From positions 1 through 36,946 of the forward strand of contig CAJFTG010000023.1 of the NCBI GenBank assembly GCA_904419875.1: 36,946 nucleotides of DNA, given 5' to 3'. Numbering within the stretch: the first letter of the stretch is position 1; every line of letters begins with the position of its first letter. Positions 1 through 8,466 of this stretch are shown here, in pieces. Made by a program: the position numbers and the translations under genes. The notes below the pieces were generated by a model. That model did no database searches. It had not been told where the DNA came from and saw only the letters and a program-made list of their open reading frames with translations. This DNA is from Candidatus Avimonas caecicola. GTDB lineage: Bacteria > Bacillota > Clostridia > Oscillospirales > Acutalibacteraceae.

Positions 1-34
1 AAAAACGGGAATTAAGCGGCTTTCCGCTTTGCTG

Positions 35-70
35 AGGCCGGGACAGGCGAACGCCTGCCCCGGCCTTTTC
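35..70 (+). terminator. Intrinsic terminator of an off-window upstream gene
   Basis: A 14-bp stem with one mismatch (arms 35-48 and 53-66, loop of four bases) is followed directly by TTTT. A smaller 6-bp hairpin (14-19 with 24-29) lies just before it. The first bases read Lys-Asn-Gly-Asn-stop in frame 1, which may be the end of the upstream gene, but four codons cannot prove it. It insulates the left arm from upstream transcription. Confidence 0.75.
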
Positions 71-742
71 GCGTCCGCCGGCCCTGGGGGGATTTTGCGC
101 CGGCTGAGGGAGCCCGCCGGGGCGGCCGCCCCTCCCTTCGGAGTATCCGCCCGGCATGCTGCCCGGTTGGCGGTTATTTCCGCTCATTTTACCTTCCCGG
201 CTTTGCCGCCCGTCGGAGTTTTCGTGCGGCGCCTCTTTCGCGTGGGAACGGCTGTTCCCTCCCGCTGCGCTGGACTTCCCGCCCGGCTTTTTTGTCTGCG
301 TGCAGATTTTCAACCGTTCTATTCCCTGCTCTATCCTGCTCTCCCCTGTTCTATCCTGCGCCCCCTGTTTCCCCTTGCTCCCCTTGCTCCCCTCTGCCCT
401 GCCCCTCCCTGTCCCGCCTTCCATCAGTATTATCTCGCTCTCCTCCTCTCTCCTGCTGCCAACCCTATCCACCCTCTACCTGCCCCTTTCTGTCCCGCCC
501 TTTCCCGCCCTGTCCCGCCCCCCTCGCTTCCCGCTTTGCACTTCCCGCACCGCCTCCTGCCCGCCCTTTGCGGCGGCGCGGGAGGCTTTTTTGCCGCAGG
601 GGCGAAAACGGGAAGGCCACAAAGGGCGGAGGGGACGGAAGCGGACAGAATCCGCAGAAAAAGTCAATTTTATTCCCCTCGGACAGGGGGTATGGTCAAG
701 TTTTTACCACTTTTTTTGATGGACGACAAAAGGGGCGGAAGC
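71..742. other. Long non-coding leader region, pyrimidine-rich on the + strand
   Basis: No credible gene is seen here. Open frames exist, but they are low-complexity (Pro, Leu, Ser, Cys, Arg) and lack a ribosome binding site. Bases about 310-560 are strongly C/T-rich on the + strand, with short degenerate repeats such as TCTATCCTGC, CCCCTTGCT and TGTCCCGCC. The tract ends at a terminator-like hairpin (553-592). The sequence then turns AT-rich shortly before the promoter at 743. Confidence 0.6.
553..592 (+). terminator. Second terminator-like hairpin inside the leader region
   Basis: The arm CCTCCTGCCCGCC (553-565) pairs with 572-585, with one G-T wobble and one bulged C. The loop is six bases and the tail is CTTTTTT (586-592). 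There is no gene between this hairpin and the terminator at 35-70. It therefore either backs up that terminator or ends an unannotated short + strand transcript from the pyrimidine-rich tract. On the minus strand there is no T-tail. Confidence 0.55.
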
Positions 743-771
743 TTGGCAATATTGCCATATTTTTGTAAAAA
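743..771 (+). promoter_or_regulatory. Candidate sigma-A promoter overlapped by a perfect palindrome (operator candidate)
   Basis: TTGGCA (743-748) and TAAAAA (766-771) are separated by 17 bases, which fits a housekeeping promoter. The perfect 14-bp palindrome TGGCAATATTGCCA (744-757) overlaps the -35 box, the position of a repressor operator. The next gene starts at 1043, so the transcript would carry a leader of about 265 bases. The promoter is inferred by pattern only, and the cognate regulator is unknown. AraC proteins usually bind direct repeats, so the linked AraC gene is not an obvious match. Confidence 0.45.
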
Positions 772-1042
772 TGATTGGCCTTTGTTTGAAAAATAAGGAA
801 GAAAGCAGCGCGTAAACCGCCTCACAAGAAATCATTTCCAGAGACAAGGGGAGGAGAAAAAGGTAAAATTAAGACACGTGGATGGTCACGTCCGAACGAG
901 GAAAAAAGTCGCTGGACAATGTATTATAAATTTGCCGGAAAGAGGCTTTGATTTTATGGAGATAAGCCAAACGACGGCGAGCACAGCGGCAGTCACAGCC
1001 GGAAAGAAGTCCATATTAAAAAAGAGATTGGGAGGAAGAAAA

Positions 1043-2095
1043 ATGAAACGAGCAAAGACAATGGCGTTGATCCTGTCGGCGGCGATGGTTCTTTCGGCCG
1101 GGATGGCGGCCTCCGCCGAAAACACGGTGGAAAAGACCATTGGCGGCGACACGGCCCGTATCCTCGTCGATTTCGAAAACCTGGAAGAAGGGAAACTGAC
1201 GGAGGACGGCGAAGAGGCGTTCAGCGACTCCAACAAAGAGCTCGGCATCGACATCAAGATCGCTCCCGAAGGCGTGGAGGGCAGCAAGGGGCTGGTTTTC
1301 GGCGTAACCTCGGCATACACCGGCAGCGGCAGCTATGTCAACGCGACGGCGAATCCCTCGGCCGGCCCGAACAAGGATGTTTGCCTGGACGGCACCACCG
1401 ACATCGTGCTGCACATCCGCTGCAACGAGACCCGCGGCTGGATGAGCACCGCCGACTTCACGCTGACGGTCGGGGAATACGACTGTGACGAGGACGGCAA
1501 CGTCGTCATGGAGGAAAACAAGGAAACCGGCAAGGCGGAGCCGAAAATCACCTGGCGGCAGGTTGCGGCCGACCCGACCACCGTGTGGTATACGATGAGA
1601 GACGGCGAGGACGAATGGGAAGAGCAGGTAGGCATGTCCGGCGCGGCGATTAATTTGCCGGTTGATTTCGAAGGCTATGTCAAAATCCCGCTGACGGCGT
1701 TTGATCCCACCTGGTCCACCACGGACGTGAACGACCAGTGGGATATGGAAACCATCAACGCCATCCGGGTGGACTGCGGACTGTATTCGAACTTCATTTC
1801 GGAGGGAGAAGACGAAGGCTGGTTCCTGGTGCTGGATGAGCTGGGCTTTATCGGCGATTATGAAGATGTGCCCCTGACCAAGCCGGAGGACTCTGGCGAA
1901 GGCGAGGGTACCACGACCGTCCCCAACACCACGACCACCACCAACAAGCCGGCGGAGGGCCAGGGCAATCAGGAAGACCCGGAGAATCCGAAGACCGGTG
2001 AAAACACCATCGTCCTGCTGGGCGGCGCGGCGGCTCTGGCGGTCTGCGCGGGCGCGGTGCTGAGCGTGAGCCGCCGCCGTAAGACCGGCCGCTGA
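1043..2095 (+). CDS. Secreted, cell-wall-anchored protein with beta-sandwich-like ectodomain
   Basis: 350 aa. The N-terminus (MKRAKTMALILSAAMVLSAG, then an Ala-Ser-Ala cleavage site) is a clear signal peptide. The ectodomain is acidic and predicted rich in beta strands; the stretch around LPVDFEGYVKIPLTAF and its C-terminal DELGFIGDY resemble the neighbour at 2304, so the two appear to be paralogs. A Thr/Pro/Glu linker leads to NPKTGE, a hydrophobic segment and a terminal RRRKTGR, the layout of a sortase sorting signal. The start at 1043 has GGGAGGAAG just upstream; the frame is open back to a GTG at 878, but that has no signal peptide and a poor ribosome binding site. Carbohydrate binding is inferred from the fold impression and the sugar-uptake neighbours, not from a recognised motif. 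Confidence 0.8.
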   Translation: MKRAKTMALILSAAMVLSAGMAASAENTVEKTIGGDTARILVDFENLEEGKLTEDGEEAFSDSNKELGIDIKIAPEGVEGSKGLVFGVTSAYTGSGSYVNATANPSAGPNKDVCLDGTTDIVLHIRCNETRGWMSTADFTLTVGEYDCDEDGNVVMEENKETGKAEPKITWRQVAADPTTVWYTMRDGEDEWEEQVGMSGAAINLPVDFEGYVKIPLTAFDPTWSTTDVNDQWDMETINAIRVDCGLYSNFISEGEDEGWFLVLDELGFIGDYEDVPLTKPEDSGEGEGTTTVPNTTTTTNKPAEGQGNQEDPENPKTGENTIVLLGGAAALAVCAGAVLSVSRRRKTGR

Positions 2096-2130
2096 CCATT
2101 GGCACGGCATTCCCCGGCGCTTTGAACGGC

Positions 2131-2260
2131 GGCCTCTCCCTCTCTCCTCCCTTCCACCTCCTTTCCTCCTCCCTCTTCTTTCCCCCTCTTCTCTGCCTGC
2201 GCGGCGGAGGTCAGGAGAAGAGGAGGGAAAAGAGAGGGAGAGGGGGGGAGAGGGGAGGCC
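2131..2260 (+). repeat. Long imperfect pyrimidine/purine inverted repeat between the two anchored-protein genes
   Basis: About 70 bases of nearly pure C/T (2131-2200) are followed by about 50 bases of nearly pure A/G (2206-2260). The outer ends pair (GGCCTC at 2131 with GAGGCC at 2255) and a 9-bp inner stem is perfect (2185-2193 with 2215-2223). Between them pairing is imperfect, with gaps. RNA from this spacer could form a very long hairpin, which may control expression of the downstream gene or stabilise the upstream message. There is no T-run after it, so it is not a standard terminator. Confidence 0.6.
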
Positions 2261-2303
2261 GGAACCGGAATAGGGAAGAAGAACGACGGCAGGAGGCATA
2301 CGA

Positions 2304-3527
2304 ATGATGAAAGCGAGAAAATTTGCCGGAACGCGGCTTGCGCCGGCGCTGCTGACCTGCGCGCTGCTGGTTTCCGTCGTGCCGGGCATGGCTTCGGCGG
2401 CATCCTCCTTTACCCCGAGCAGCAGCAATTTCCGCACGGTGTTTGACTTTGACACCGTCCCGGCGGCCTATACGGAGGGCTACAAGCCGGGCACCCGCAG
2501 CGACACCATCGGGCTGGGAAAAAGCCAGAAGGCGATCACGGCGGACGGCCTGGGCCTGACCTATGACCTCACCATAGTGAAAAACGACGCGCTGGACGGC
2601 GGGCTGGCGCTGCAGATCGACGTCAAGGACCTGGCCCCGGAGAACGGCGCGTACTGCCCGATCACCCTGCGGCCGGATTACGGCGACAACCTCCAGACCG
2701 ACGTGAGCGGCGCCGAGTACTTCGCCTTTTGGGTGGATACCACGGGATTCATTGACCAAAACGGCGAAAAAACGGTGAAGCGCATGGATTTTTACATCCA
2801 GGAAATGGATGTGGAGGCGGACGGTTCGGTATCCGCGGAAAGCGCCACGGCCTGGCGTCCGGATTATAAGGAAACCACCGCCGAGGGGCCTTATTATGAG
2901 TATGAGGACGGCAAGGGCGGCTGGCTCCGCAGCGAGGACTTCACCGTGCTGGATTTCGGCCTGCCGGTGGATTATCAGGGCTGGGTCCGCTTCCCGATTG
3001 CATCTCTGGTCCATACCGATTTCTCGACAACGGACACCGACGGCGTTTTCAACGGCAAACAGCTGACGCACGTCTTCCTGGGGCTGGGGAATTATGCGGC
3101 GCATAAAGGGAGCGTGTATCTGTTCGACCAGATCGGCTTCATGGGAGACTTCTCTTCCGGCTCCGGCGGGGAAGACACCACCACCGCGCCCCCGGCCGGC
3201 GGGGAACCCGTCACCGAACCCGACGGGAATGCCGATTCCACCACGACCGCCGATCCCGATGCGGATCCTACCACGACGGCCGGCGGGACGGATGAGGACG
3301 GAAAGACCAGTCCCACCAGCCGGACGACCGCGGACGACGGAAGCGAGCCGGTCGGCGGCGGGGACGGATATGGAGACGGAGACGGAAGCGGCGGGTCCTT
3401 CCCCTGGGGCTGGATTGCGGCGGCGGCCATCGTGGTCGTTCTGGCCGGCGGCGGCGTGACGCTGTATCTGCTGTATAGAAAGGGGAAGCTGCCCTTCGGC
3501 AAATCCTCCGGCGGGGACGGCGAGTAA
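2304..3527 (+). CDS. Secreted membrane-anchored protein, paralog of the preceding gene
   Basis: 407 aa. It has a signal peptide (hydrophobic residues about 12-30, then Met-Ala-Ser-Ala-Ala) and an ectodomain beginning with FRTVFDFDTVPAAY. A C-terminal part (LPVDYQGWVRFPI... and FDQIGFMGDF) parallels the gene at 1043. A linker of about 80 residues rich in Thr, Pro, Asp and Gly follows, then one transmembrane helix (AAAAIVVVLAGGGVTLYLLY) and a short Lys/Gly-rich cytoplasmic tail. Unlike its paralog it has no PKTG-type motif, so it is probably held by the helix itself. AGGAGG lies at 2290-2295 before the ATG at 2304. A surface glycan-binding role is inferred from context; no catalytic motif was recognised. 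Confidence 0.78.
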   Translation: MMKARKFAGTRLAPALLTCALLVSVVPGMASAASSFTPSSSNFRTVFDFDTVPAAYTEGYKPGTRSDTIGLGKSQKAITADGLGLTYDLTIVKNDALDGGLALQIDVKDLAPENGAYCPITLRPDYGDNLQTDVSGAEYFAFWVDTTGFIDQNGEKTVKRMDFYIQEMDVEADGSVSAESATAWRPDYKETTAEGPYYEYEDGKGGWLRSEDFTVLDFGLPVDYQGWVRFPIASLVHTDFSTTDTDGVFNGKQLTHVFLGLGNYAAHKGSVYLFDQIGFMGDFSSGSGGEDTTTAPPAGGEPVTEPDGNADSTTTADPDADPTTTAGGTDEDGKTSPTSRTTADDGSEPVGGGDGYGDGDGSGGSFPWGWIAAAAIVVVLAGGGVTLYLLYRKGKLPFGKSSGGDGE

Positions 3528-3566
3528 GCCCGGAACCCGCGCGGACCGGCAGAGAGTGTACAAAAC

Positions 3567-3614
3567 GGCGGAGCCGCTTTGGCGACGATTCCGACACCAT
3601 TCAGCGGCTCCGCC
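3567..3614 (+). terminator. 12-bp perfect hairpin between anchored-protein gene and AraC gene
   Basis: GGCGGAGCCGCT (3567-3578) and its exact complement (3603-3614) flank a 24-base loop; TCGGTTT follows. The stem is strong but the T-run is poor and the loop long, so it may be a weak or partial terminator that lowers read-through into the regulator gene. Confidence 0.45.
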
Positions 3615-3650
3615 TCGGTTTCCCCGGGGTCCGGCGCATGGAGAGGGCAA

Positions 3651-4562
3651 ATGGACGAGATCATAAGACTGGGGAAAAAGTTCGAGTTTGACAACGCGTA
3701 TTGGGAAAACCCGAAGGAATACAACTTCATCAACCTGTATCAGGTGGGGGAGCTTTACTGCGCGGACAATTACGAGATTGTCGAGCACCGGCAGGTCTGC
3801 CATGAAATCACCTGCATTATTTCCGGCCGCGGCTATGTCTTCACCGACGGGAAAGCCATGAAGGCGGCCGAACGGGATGTGTTTCTGACCAAGAAAAACC
3901 AGATTCACCGGATCAATTCCGCGCAGGATTCCCCGCTGCGCTATTATTACCTGGCGTTTGATTTCAACGAGCGGGCGGAGCAGCAGCCCTATCTGGCGGT
4001 CAAGGAGTGGTTCCTGTCCGAACAGGAGGTCGTCGCCAAGGACGCGGTCGGCCTGGCGCATCCCTTTTCCAAAATCATGACCGAGATGTACTGCTTTTCC
4101 CGCAATTCCAGCGAAATGGTCGGGACCTATATCGATCAGATCTTGTATCTGACCTGCCGGCTGTTCGCCAACAAGGAGCCGATCCGCTATCTGCCTAAAG
4201 GGGCCGACGGTTCGGTCGGCCGCGTGGTGTATGCGGTAATCCGCTACGTGGACGAAAATATTTACAACATCGGGACGATTCTCGACATTGCGCGCGGGCT
4301 CAATTACAACAGCAGCTATCTTTCCCGTGCTTTCCGCAAGGAGATGGGCGTTACCCTGCAGACCTATGTTTCCGAACGAAAAATGGAAAAGGCTGTGGAG
4401 ATGCTCAAGCTGGGGCATATGACGGTCACACAGATCGCGCAAAGGCTGAATTTTGAGTCGGTGCAGTCCTTCAGCAAATTCTTTAAGCGGGCCATGGGAA
4501 TCCCGCCTGCCGAATACCGCAGGGCCTGCGCGGAAGGACGGAACACAGCCGACGGCCGATGA
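3651..4562 (+). CDS. AraC-family transcriptional regulator
   Basis: 303 aa. The N-terminal half (about 20-150) resembles an AraC-type sugar-sensing cupin domain, with a histidine-rich start (IVEHRQVCHEITCIISGRGY) and a later KKNQIHRIN stretch. The C-terminal 100 residues carry two helix-turn-helix motifs: GTILDIARGLNYNSSYLSRAF and VTQIAQRLNFESVQSFSKFF, ending with the family-typical MGIPPAEYRR. The ATG at 3651 has GGAGAGG upstream and begins the conserved region; the open frame extends upstream into the preceding hairpin. It lies 49 bases before the large binding-protein gene, so it most likely activates the importer and hydrolase genes in response to a sugar. The ligand is not readable from sequence. 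Confidence 0.92.
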   Translation: MDEIIRLGKKFEFDNAYWENPKEYNFINLYQVGELYCADNYEIVEHRQVCHEITCIISGRGYVFTDGKAMKAAERDVFLTKKNQIHRINSAQDSPLRYYYLAFDFNERAEQQPYLAVKEWFLSEQEVVAKDAVGLAHPFSKIMTEMYCFSRNSSEMVGTYIDQILYLTCRLFANKEPIRYLPKGADGSVGRVVYAVIRYVDENIYNIGTILDIARGLNYNSSYLSRAFRKEMGVTLQTYVSERKMEKAVEMLKLGHMTVTQIAQRLNFESVQSFSKFFKRAMGIPPAEYRRACAEGRNTADGR

Positions 4563-4611
4563 CAGCGCGCAGGCGTCCGGCGGCGCTTTTCAGAAAGGTG
4601 CGGTTGACAGG

Positions 4612-7482
4612 ATGAAAACAAGGGCAAATTCCCTCCTTGCCGCGGCGACGGCCGTGCTGTTCGCCTTCCTCTCTCTGCCGTCCGGCGCGGCGGCCGCCGG
4701 GGAGGAAGCCGTCCCGGGGGAACGGGAGCTGGGCGTGTCGGAAAACAGCCATTGGCGCTACCGCCGGGAGTACGCGGACGCGCCGTATGCCGCTGAGGAG
4801 ATTCCGCTGGCCGACGGCGACGCCGTGCTGGCTGGCGATGCGCGGCGGGGCGCGGAGCAGGGCCGTGAGGGGCTGGTTCTGGAGAAGGACGGTTCCGCCG
4901 CCTGGACCGTACAGGTGCCGGAGACGGCGAGGTATACCCTCCGGCTGGATTATTGCGCCCTGCCGGGCGACGGGCGCTCCCTGGAGCTGGGGTTTACCGT
5001 GGACGGCGAACCGCCCTGCGACGGGGCCGGTTCGGTGGAATTCAAGCGGCTGTGGAAGGACGCGGGCGGTATGCGCACCGACTCCCGGGGCAACGACGTG
5101 GCCCCGGAACAGGAGGAGGTATTCCGCTGGCAGACCGCCTGGTTTGAGGATACCTCCAGCTATACCAGCGGGAAGTACGCCCTGTATCTGACGGCGGGCG
5201 AGCATACGGTCGCCATTCTCAACGAGGGACAGGCGGTTGCCGTGACGGCCGTTGCCCTGGATACGGAAGAGCCGCTTCCGACCTACGGCGAAGTGGCGGC
5301 GGAGTATGAACGCAGCGGGTATGCCGTCGTCGGCACTGCCGGCCTGAAATACCAGGCGGAGGAGACGTATGAAAAATCGGATTCGGTGCTGATCCCGGTG
5401 TATGACCGCACCGGTGCGGCCACGGAACCGAACGACCCGGCGATCGTCCGGCGCAACACCATCGGCCAGACCCACTGGTCGGAGCCGGGCATGTGGGTTT
5501 CCTACCGCGTGAGCGTGCCGGAGGACGGGCTGTACCGGCTGGTGATGAAAAGCCGCCAGAACACCAATATCGGCCTGGCTTCCCTGCGGAACCTCTACAT
5601 AGACGGGGAAATCCCCTTTCAGGAAGCGCAGGGGTTCGTGTTCCCCTACAGCGCCGGCTGGCAGATGACCACGTTCGGGGACGAAGAGGGGAACCCGTAC
5701 CTGCTTTATCTGACCGCGGGGGAGCATGAGATCCGCCTGGAGGCCACCCTGAGCCGCTGGTCGGAGGTGCTCAACGAGCTGGACGAGGTGAACAGCGCTC
5801 TGGCGCAGCTCTACCGGAAAATTGTTATGGTCACGGGCACCGCGCCGGATGTCAACCGCGATTACCGGCTGGATGAGGAGATCCCCGGGCTGACCGACGC
5901 CATGGCGGAGTGCAGCGAGCGGCTGTATGCGGCGGCCGACCGCTTTGTGGAGCTCAACAACGGGAACAGCGGCCAGGCGTCCGTCATCCGCAGCAACGCC
6001 AAGCAGCTGGCCAGCTTTGTGGAGGACCCCGACACCATCCCCGGCCGGCTGGCACGGTTCCTTTCCAATATCAGCGCCCTTTCCGAATGGATGCTCTCGG
6101 TCAAAAGCCAGCCGCTGGAGCTTGACTATTTCCTCCTGCTGGGGGAGGAGGACGACGTGCCCTCCGCCTCCGGATCCTTTTGGGACAGCCTGACGTTCAG
6201 CATCCGCCGGTTTTTCGCCTCCTTTGTGGTGGATTACAACGCCATCGGCGGCACGGCGGACACCGGGCGCTCGATCACCGTCTGGTTCAGCGGCAGCCGG
6301 GACCAGGCGCAGATTGTGCAGGACCTGATCGAAAGCGGGTATTCGCTGGAATCGGGCGTTCACGTCAACCTGAGCCTGGTATATCAGGGCTTTACCGAGG
6401 CCACGCTGGCCGGGGTGGGGCCGGACGTGGCGCTGGATGTGGCCCGGAGCTATCCGGTGAACCTGGCCTGCCGCGGGGCGCTGACCGATCTGTCCGCCTT
6501 CGACGGCTTTGAGGACGTGATGTCCCGCTTCCTGGACGACGCTGCGGTCCCGTATACCTACCAGGGGGGCGTATATGGGCTTCCCTCCACCCTTTCCTAT
6601 TACATGATGTTCTACCGCACCGATATTTTCGAGGAGCTCGGGCTGGAGCCGCCGGACACCTGGGAGGACTTTTACGAGCTGATCCCGGCCCTGCAGCGGA
6701 ACAATTATGAAATCGGCCTGCCTTACAGCGCCTTCACCGCGGCCGGCGCTGCCGACGCGGGGATAGGGGCCAAGGACCTTTACGCGACGCTCCTGTTCCA
6801 GAACGGCGGGTCGCTGTATCAGGGGGATCTGTCGGCCACCGACCTGCATACCGACGCGGCTTTCCGCAGCTTTGAGCAGTGGACCGAATTTTACACGGTA
6901 TACAGCTTCCCGATCACCTATAACCTGACCACCCGTTTCCGCGCGGGCACGCTGCCGCTGGTGATCGGCGGCTACGGCACCTACAATTCCCTGGCGGCGA
7001 CCGCCCCGGAAATCCGGGGGCTGTGGGCGATGGCGCCGGTCCCCGCCACGGTGCGGGAGGATGGCAGCCTGGACCGGTCGGTCGGGGCGGCCGGTTCCGC
7101 GCACATCCTGTTTAAGGATGCGGAAAACCCGCAGGACTGCTGGGATTTCCTTTCCTGGTGGACCAGTGCGGAGGCCCAGTATGAATATGGGATGGCGCTG
7201 GAAAGCCTGCTGGGGGCGTCGGCGCGGTCCTCTACCGCCACGCTGGAGGCGTTCGATCGCCTGCCCTGGGACGAGGCGGACCTTCAGGCGCTGCAGACCC
7301 AGCGGGAAAGCGTCAGGGAGCTTCCCGAGGTTCCCGGCAACTACATGGTGTCCCGTTCGCTGGATAACGCCTTCCGCGCCGTTGTTTACAACGGCCGCAA
7401 TCCCCGGGAGCGGTTTGAGCAGGAGGTCCTGTCGATGGACGAGGAGCTTGCCCGCAAGCGGATTGAACTGGGATTGCAATGA
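4612..7482 (+). CDS. Large extracellular solute-binding protein with N-terminal carbohydrate-binding-like modules
   Basis: 956 aa, roughly twice the usual length of a family 1 sugar-binding protein. A signal peptide (MKTRANSLLAAATAVLFAFL, then Ala-Ala-Ala-Ala-Gly) lacks a lipobox Cys. Two galactose-binding/CBM-like beta-sandwich modules follow, at about 50-225 and 246-380, each ending with a LYLTAGEH strand. A helical region covers about 385-545. From about 550 a MalE-type domain begins (ITVWFSGSRDQAQIVQDL) and continues with PDVALDVARSYP, YGLPSTLSYYMMFYRTDIF, and a late FKDAENPQDCWDFLSWW. The stop codon overlaps an in-frame ATG of the downstream permease. It should bind the imported oligosaccharide, while the extra modules may hold the polymer. 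Without a lipid anchor, its attachment to the membrane is unclear. Confidence 0.9.
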   Translation: MKTRANSLLAAATAVLFAFLSLPSGAAAAGEEAVPGERELGVSENSHWRYRREYADAPYAAEEIPLADGDAVLAGDARRGAEQGREGLVLEKDGSAAWTVQVPETARYTLRLDYCALPGDGRSLELGFTVDGEPPCDGAGSVEFKRLWKDAGGMRTDSRGNDVAPEQEEVFRWQTAWFEDTSSYTSGKYALYLTAGEHTVAILNEGQAVAVTAVALDTEEPLPTYGEVAAEYERSGYAVVGTAGLKYQAEETYEKSDSVLIPVYDRTGAATEPNDPAIVRRNTIGQTHWSEPGMWVSYRVSVPEDGLYRLVMKSRQNTNIGLASLRNLYIDGEIPFQEAQGFVFPYSAGWQMTTFGDEEGNPYLLYLTAGEHEIRLEATLSRWSEVLNELDEVNSALAQLYRKIVMVTGTAPDVNRDYRLDEEIPGLTDAMAECSERLYAAADRFVELNNGNSGQASVIRSNAKQLASFVEDPDTIPGRLARFLSNISALSEWMLSVKSQPLELDYFLLLGEEDDVPSASGSFWDSLTFSIRRFFASFVVDYNAIGGTADTGRSITVWFSGSRDQAQIVQDLIESGYSLESGVHVNLSLVYQGFTEATLAGVGPDVALDVARSYPVNLACRGALTDLSAFDGFEDVMSRFLDDAAVPYTYQGGVYGLPSTLSYYMMFYRTDIFEELGLEPPDTWEDFYELIPALQRNNYEIGLPYSAFTAAGAADAGIGAKDLYATLLFQNGGSLYQGDLSATDLHTDAAFRSFEQWTEFYTVYSFPITYNLTTRFRAGTLPLVIGGYGTYNSLAATAPEIRGLWAMAPVPATVREDGSLDRSVGAAGSAHILFKDAENPQDCWDFLSWWTSAEAQYEYGMALESLLGASARSSTATLEAFDRLPWDEADLQALQTQRESVRELPEVPGNYMVSRSLDNAFRAVVYNGRNPRERFEQEVLSMDEELARKRIELGLQ

Positions 7483-7508
7483 GGATGCAGGAAAGGGGAG
7501 TGAACCGC

Positions 7509-8456
7509 ATGGAATCCGCCGCAAAAGGACAGGCGAAGGGCCGGGCCCGTCCCGGCCGCCTTCGCCGGGGCTGGCAGGAGGCGTGCCGGCACAAGACGAG
7601 CTATCTGCTTATGGCGCCGTATATGGTCTTCTTCATCCTGTTTCTGGTGATCCCGATCATCGCCGCCATCTGCCTGAGCTTTACCTATTTCAACATGCTG
7701 GAGGCGCCGCGCTTTGTCGGGCTGCTCAATTACCAGCGGCTCTTTCTGGAGGATAAGATATTTCTGAAGGTGCTGCAGAACACGCTGCTGTTTGCCGTCA
7801 TCACCGGGCCGCTGAGCTATCTGCTTTCCTTCGGCCTGGCGTGGCTGATCAACCAGTTCGGCCGGTATATGCGCACGTTCATGACCTTTTTGTTCTATGC
7901 GCCGGCGCTGATGAGCAACATGTTCTTCATGTGGTCCTATCTTTTCAGCGGGGACTCCTACGGGGTGGTGAACGGTATGCTGCTGTCGATCGGGGCCATC
8001 CGCGAGCCGGTGCAGTGGTTCAGCGACACCAGCACCATGCTGCCGGTTCTGATCCTGATTCAGCTGTGGGCCAGCCTCGGCACGGCGTTTCTCTCCTTTA
8101 TCGCCGGCTTCCAGAGCCAGGACAGGACCCTGTTCGAGGCCGGCGCGATCGACGGGGTGAAAAACCGCTGGCAGGAGCTGTGGTACATCTCCATCCCGCA
8201 GATGGCGCCCCAGCTTATGTTCGGCGCCGTCATGCAGATCGGTTCCGCCTTCGGCGTCAGCAGCGTGATTATGTCGCTGGCCGGCTGGCCCACCACCGAA
8301 TACGCGGCGGACACCATTGTAACCTACATGCTGGACGTGGGGAACACGCGGTACGAAATGGGATACGCCTGCACCATGGCGGTCTTCCTTTTCGCCCTGA
8401 TGCTGTTTACCAACAAGGTGATCACCAACGCCCTGCGCAAATACAGTATCGATTGA
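7509..8456 (+). CDS. Sugar ABC transporter permease, MalF/UgpA type (importer 1)
   Basis: 315 aa with a basic N-terminus and about six membrane segments beginning with SYLLMAPYMVFFILFLVIPI. The cytoplasmic EAA loop that contacts the ATPase is present near 210-230 (EAGAIDGVKNRWQELWYISI). The chosen ATG at 7509 has AAAGGGGAG eight bases upstream; an in-frame ATG at 7479 overlaps the previous stop but is less well placed. It pairs with the permease at 8467 and the binding protein at 4612. No ATPase gene is in the window, as is usual in Firmicutes that use one shared MsmX/MsmK-like ATPase. Confidence 0.93.
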   Translation: MESAAKGQAKGRARPGRLRRGWQEACRHKTSYLLMAPYMVFFILFLVIPIIAAICLSFTYFNMLEAPRFVGLLNYQRLFLEDKIFLKVLQNTLLFAVITGPLSYLLSFGLAWLINQFGRYMRTFMTFLFYAPALMSNMFFMWSYLFSGDSYGVVNGMLLSIGAIREPVQWFSDTSTMLPVLILIQLWASLGTAFLSFIAGFQSQDRTLFEAGAIDGVKNRWQELWYISIPQMAPQLMFGAVMQIGSAFGVSSVIMSLAGWPTTEYAADTIVTYMLDVGNTRYEMGYACTMAVFLFALMLFTNKVITNALRKYSID

Positions 8457-8466
8457 GGAACGCCTT

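Noticed and set aside
29-796. Open frames of 158-255 codons on the + strand in the leader region
   Set aside because: They arise from C/T-rich low-complexity DNA, have no ribosome binding site, run through the hairpin at 553-592, and have no protein-like pattern.
878-1042. Upstream GTG start for the first anchored protein
   Set aside because: It would place 55 residues before a perfect signal peptide. The ATG at 1043 has a good ribosome binding site.
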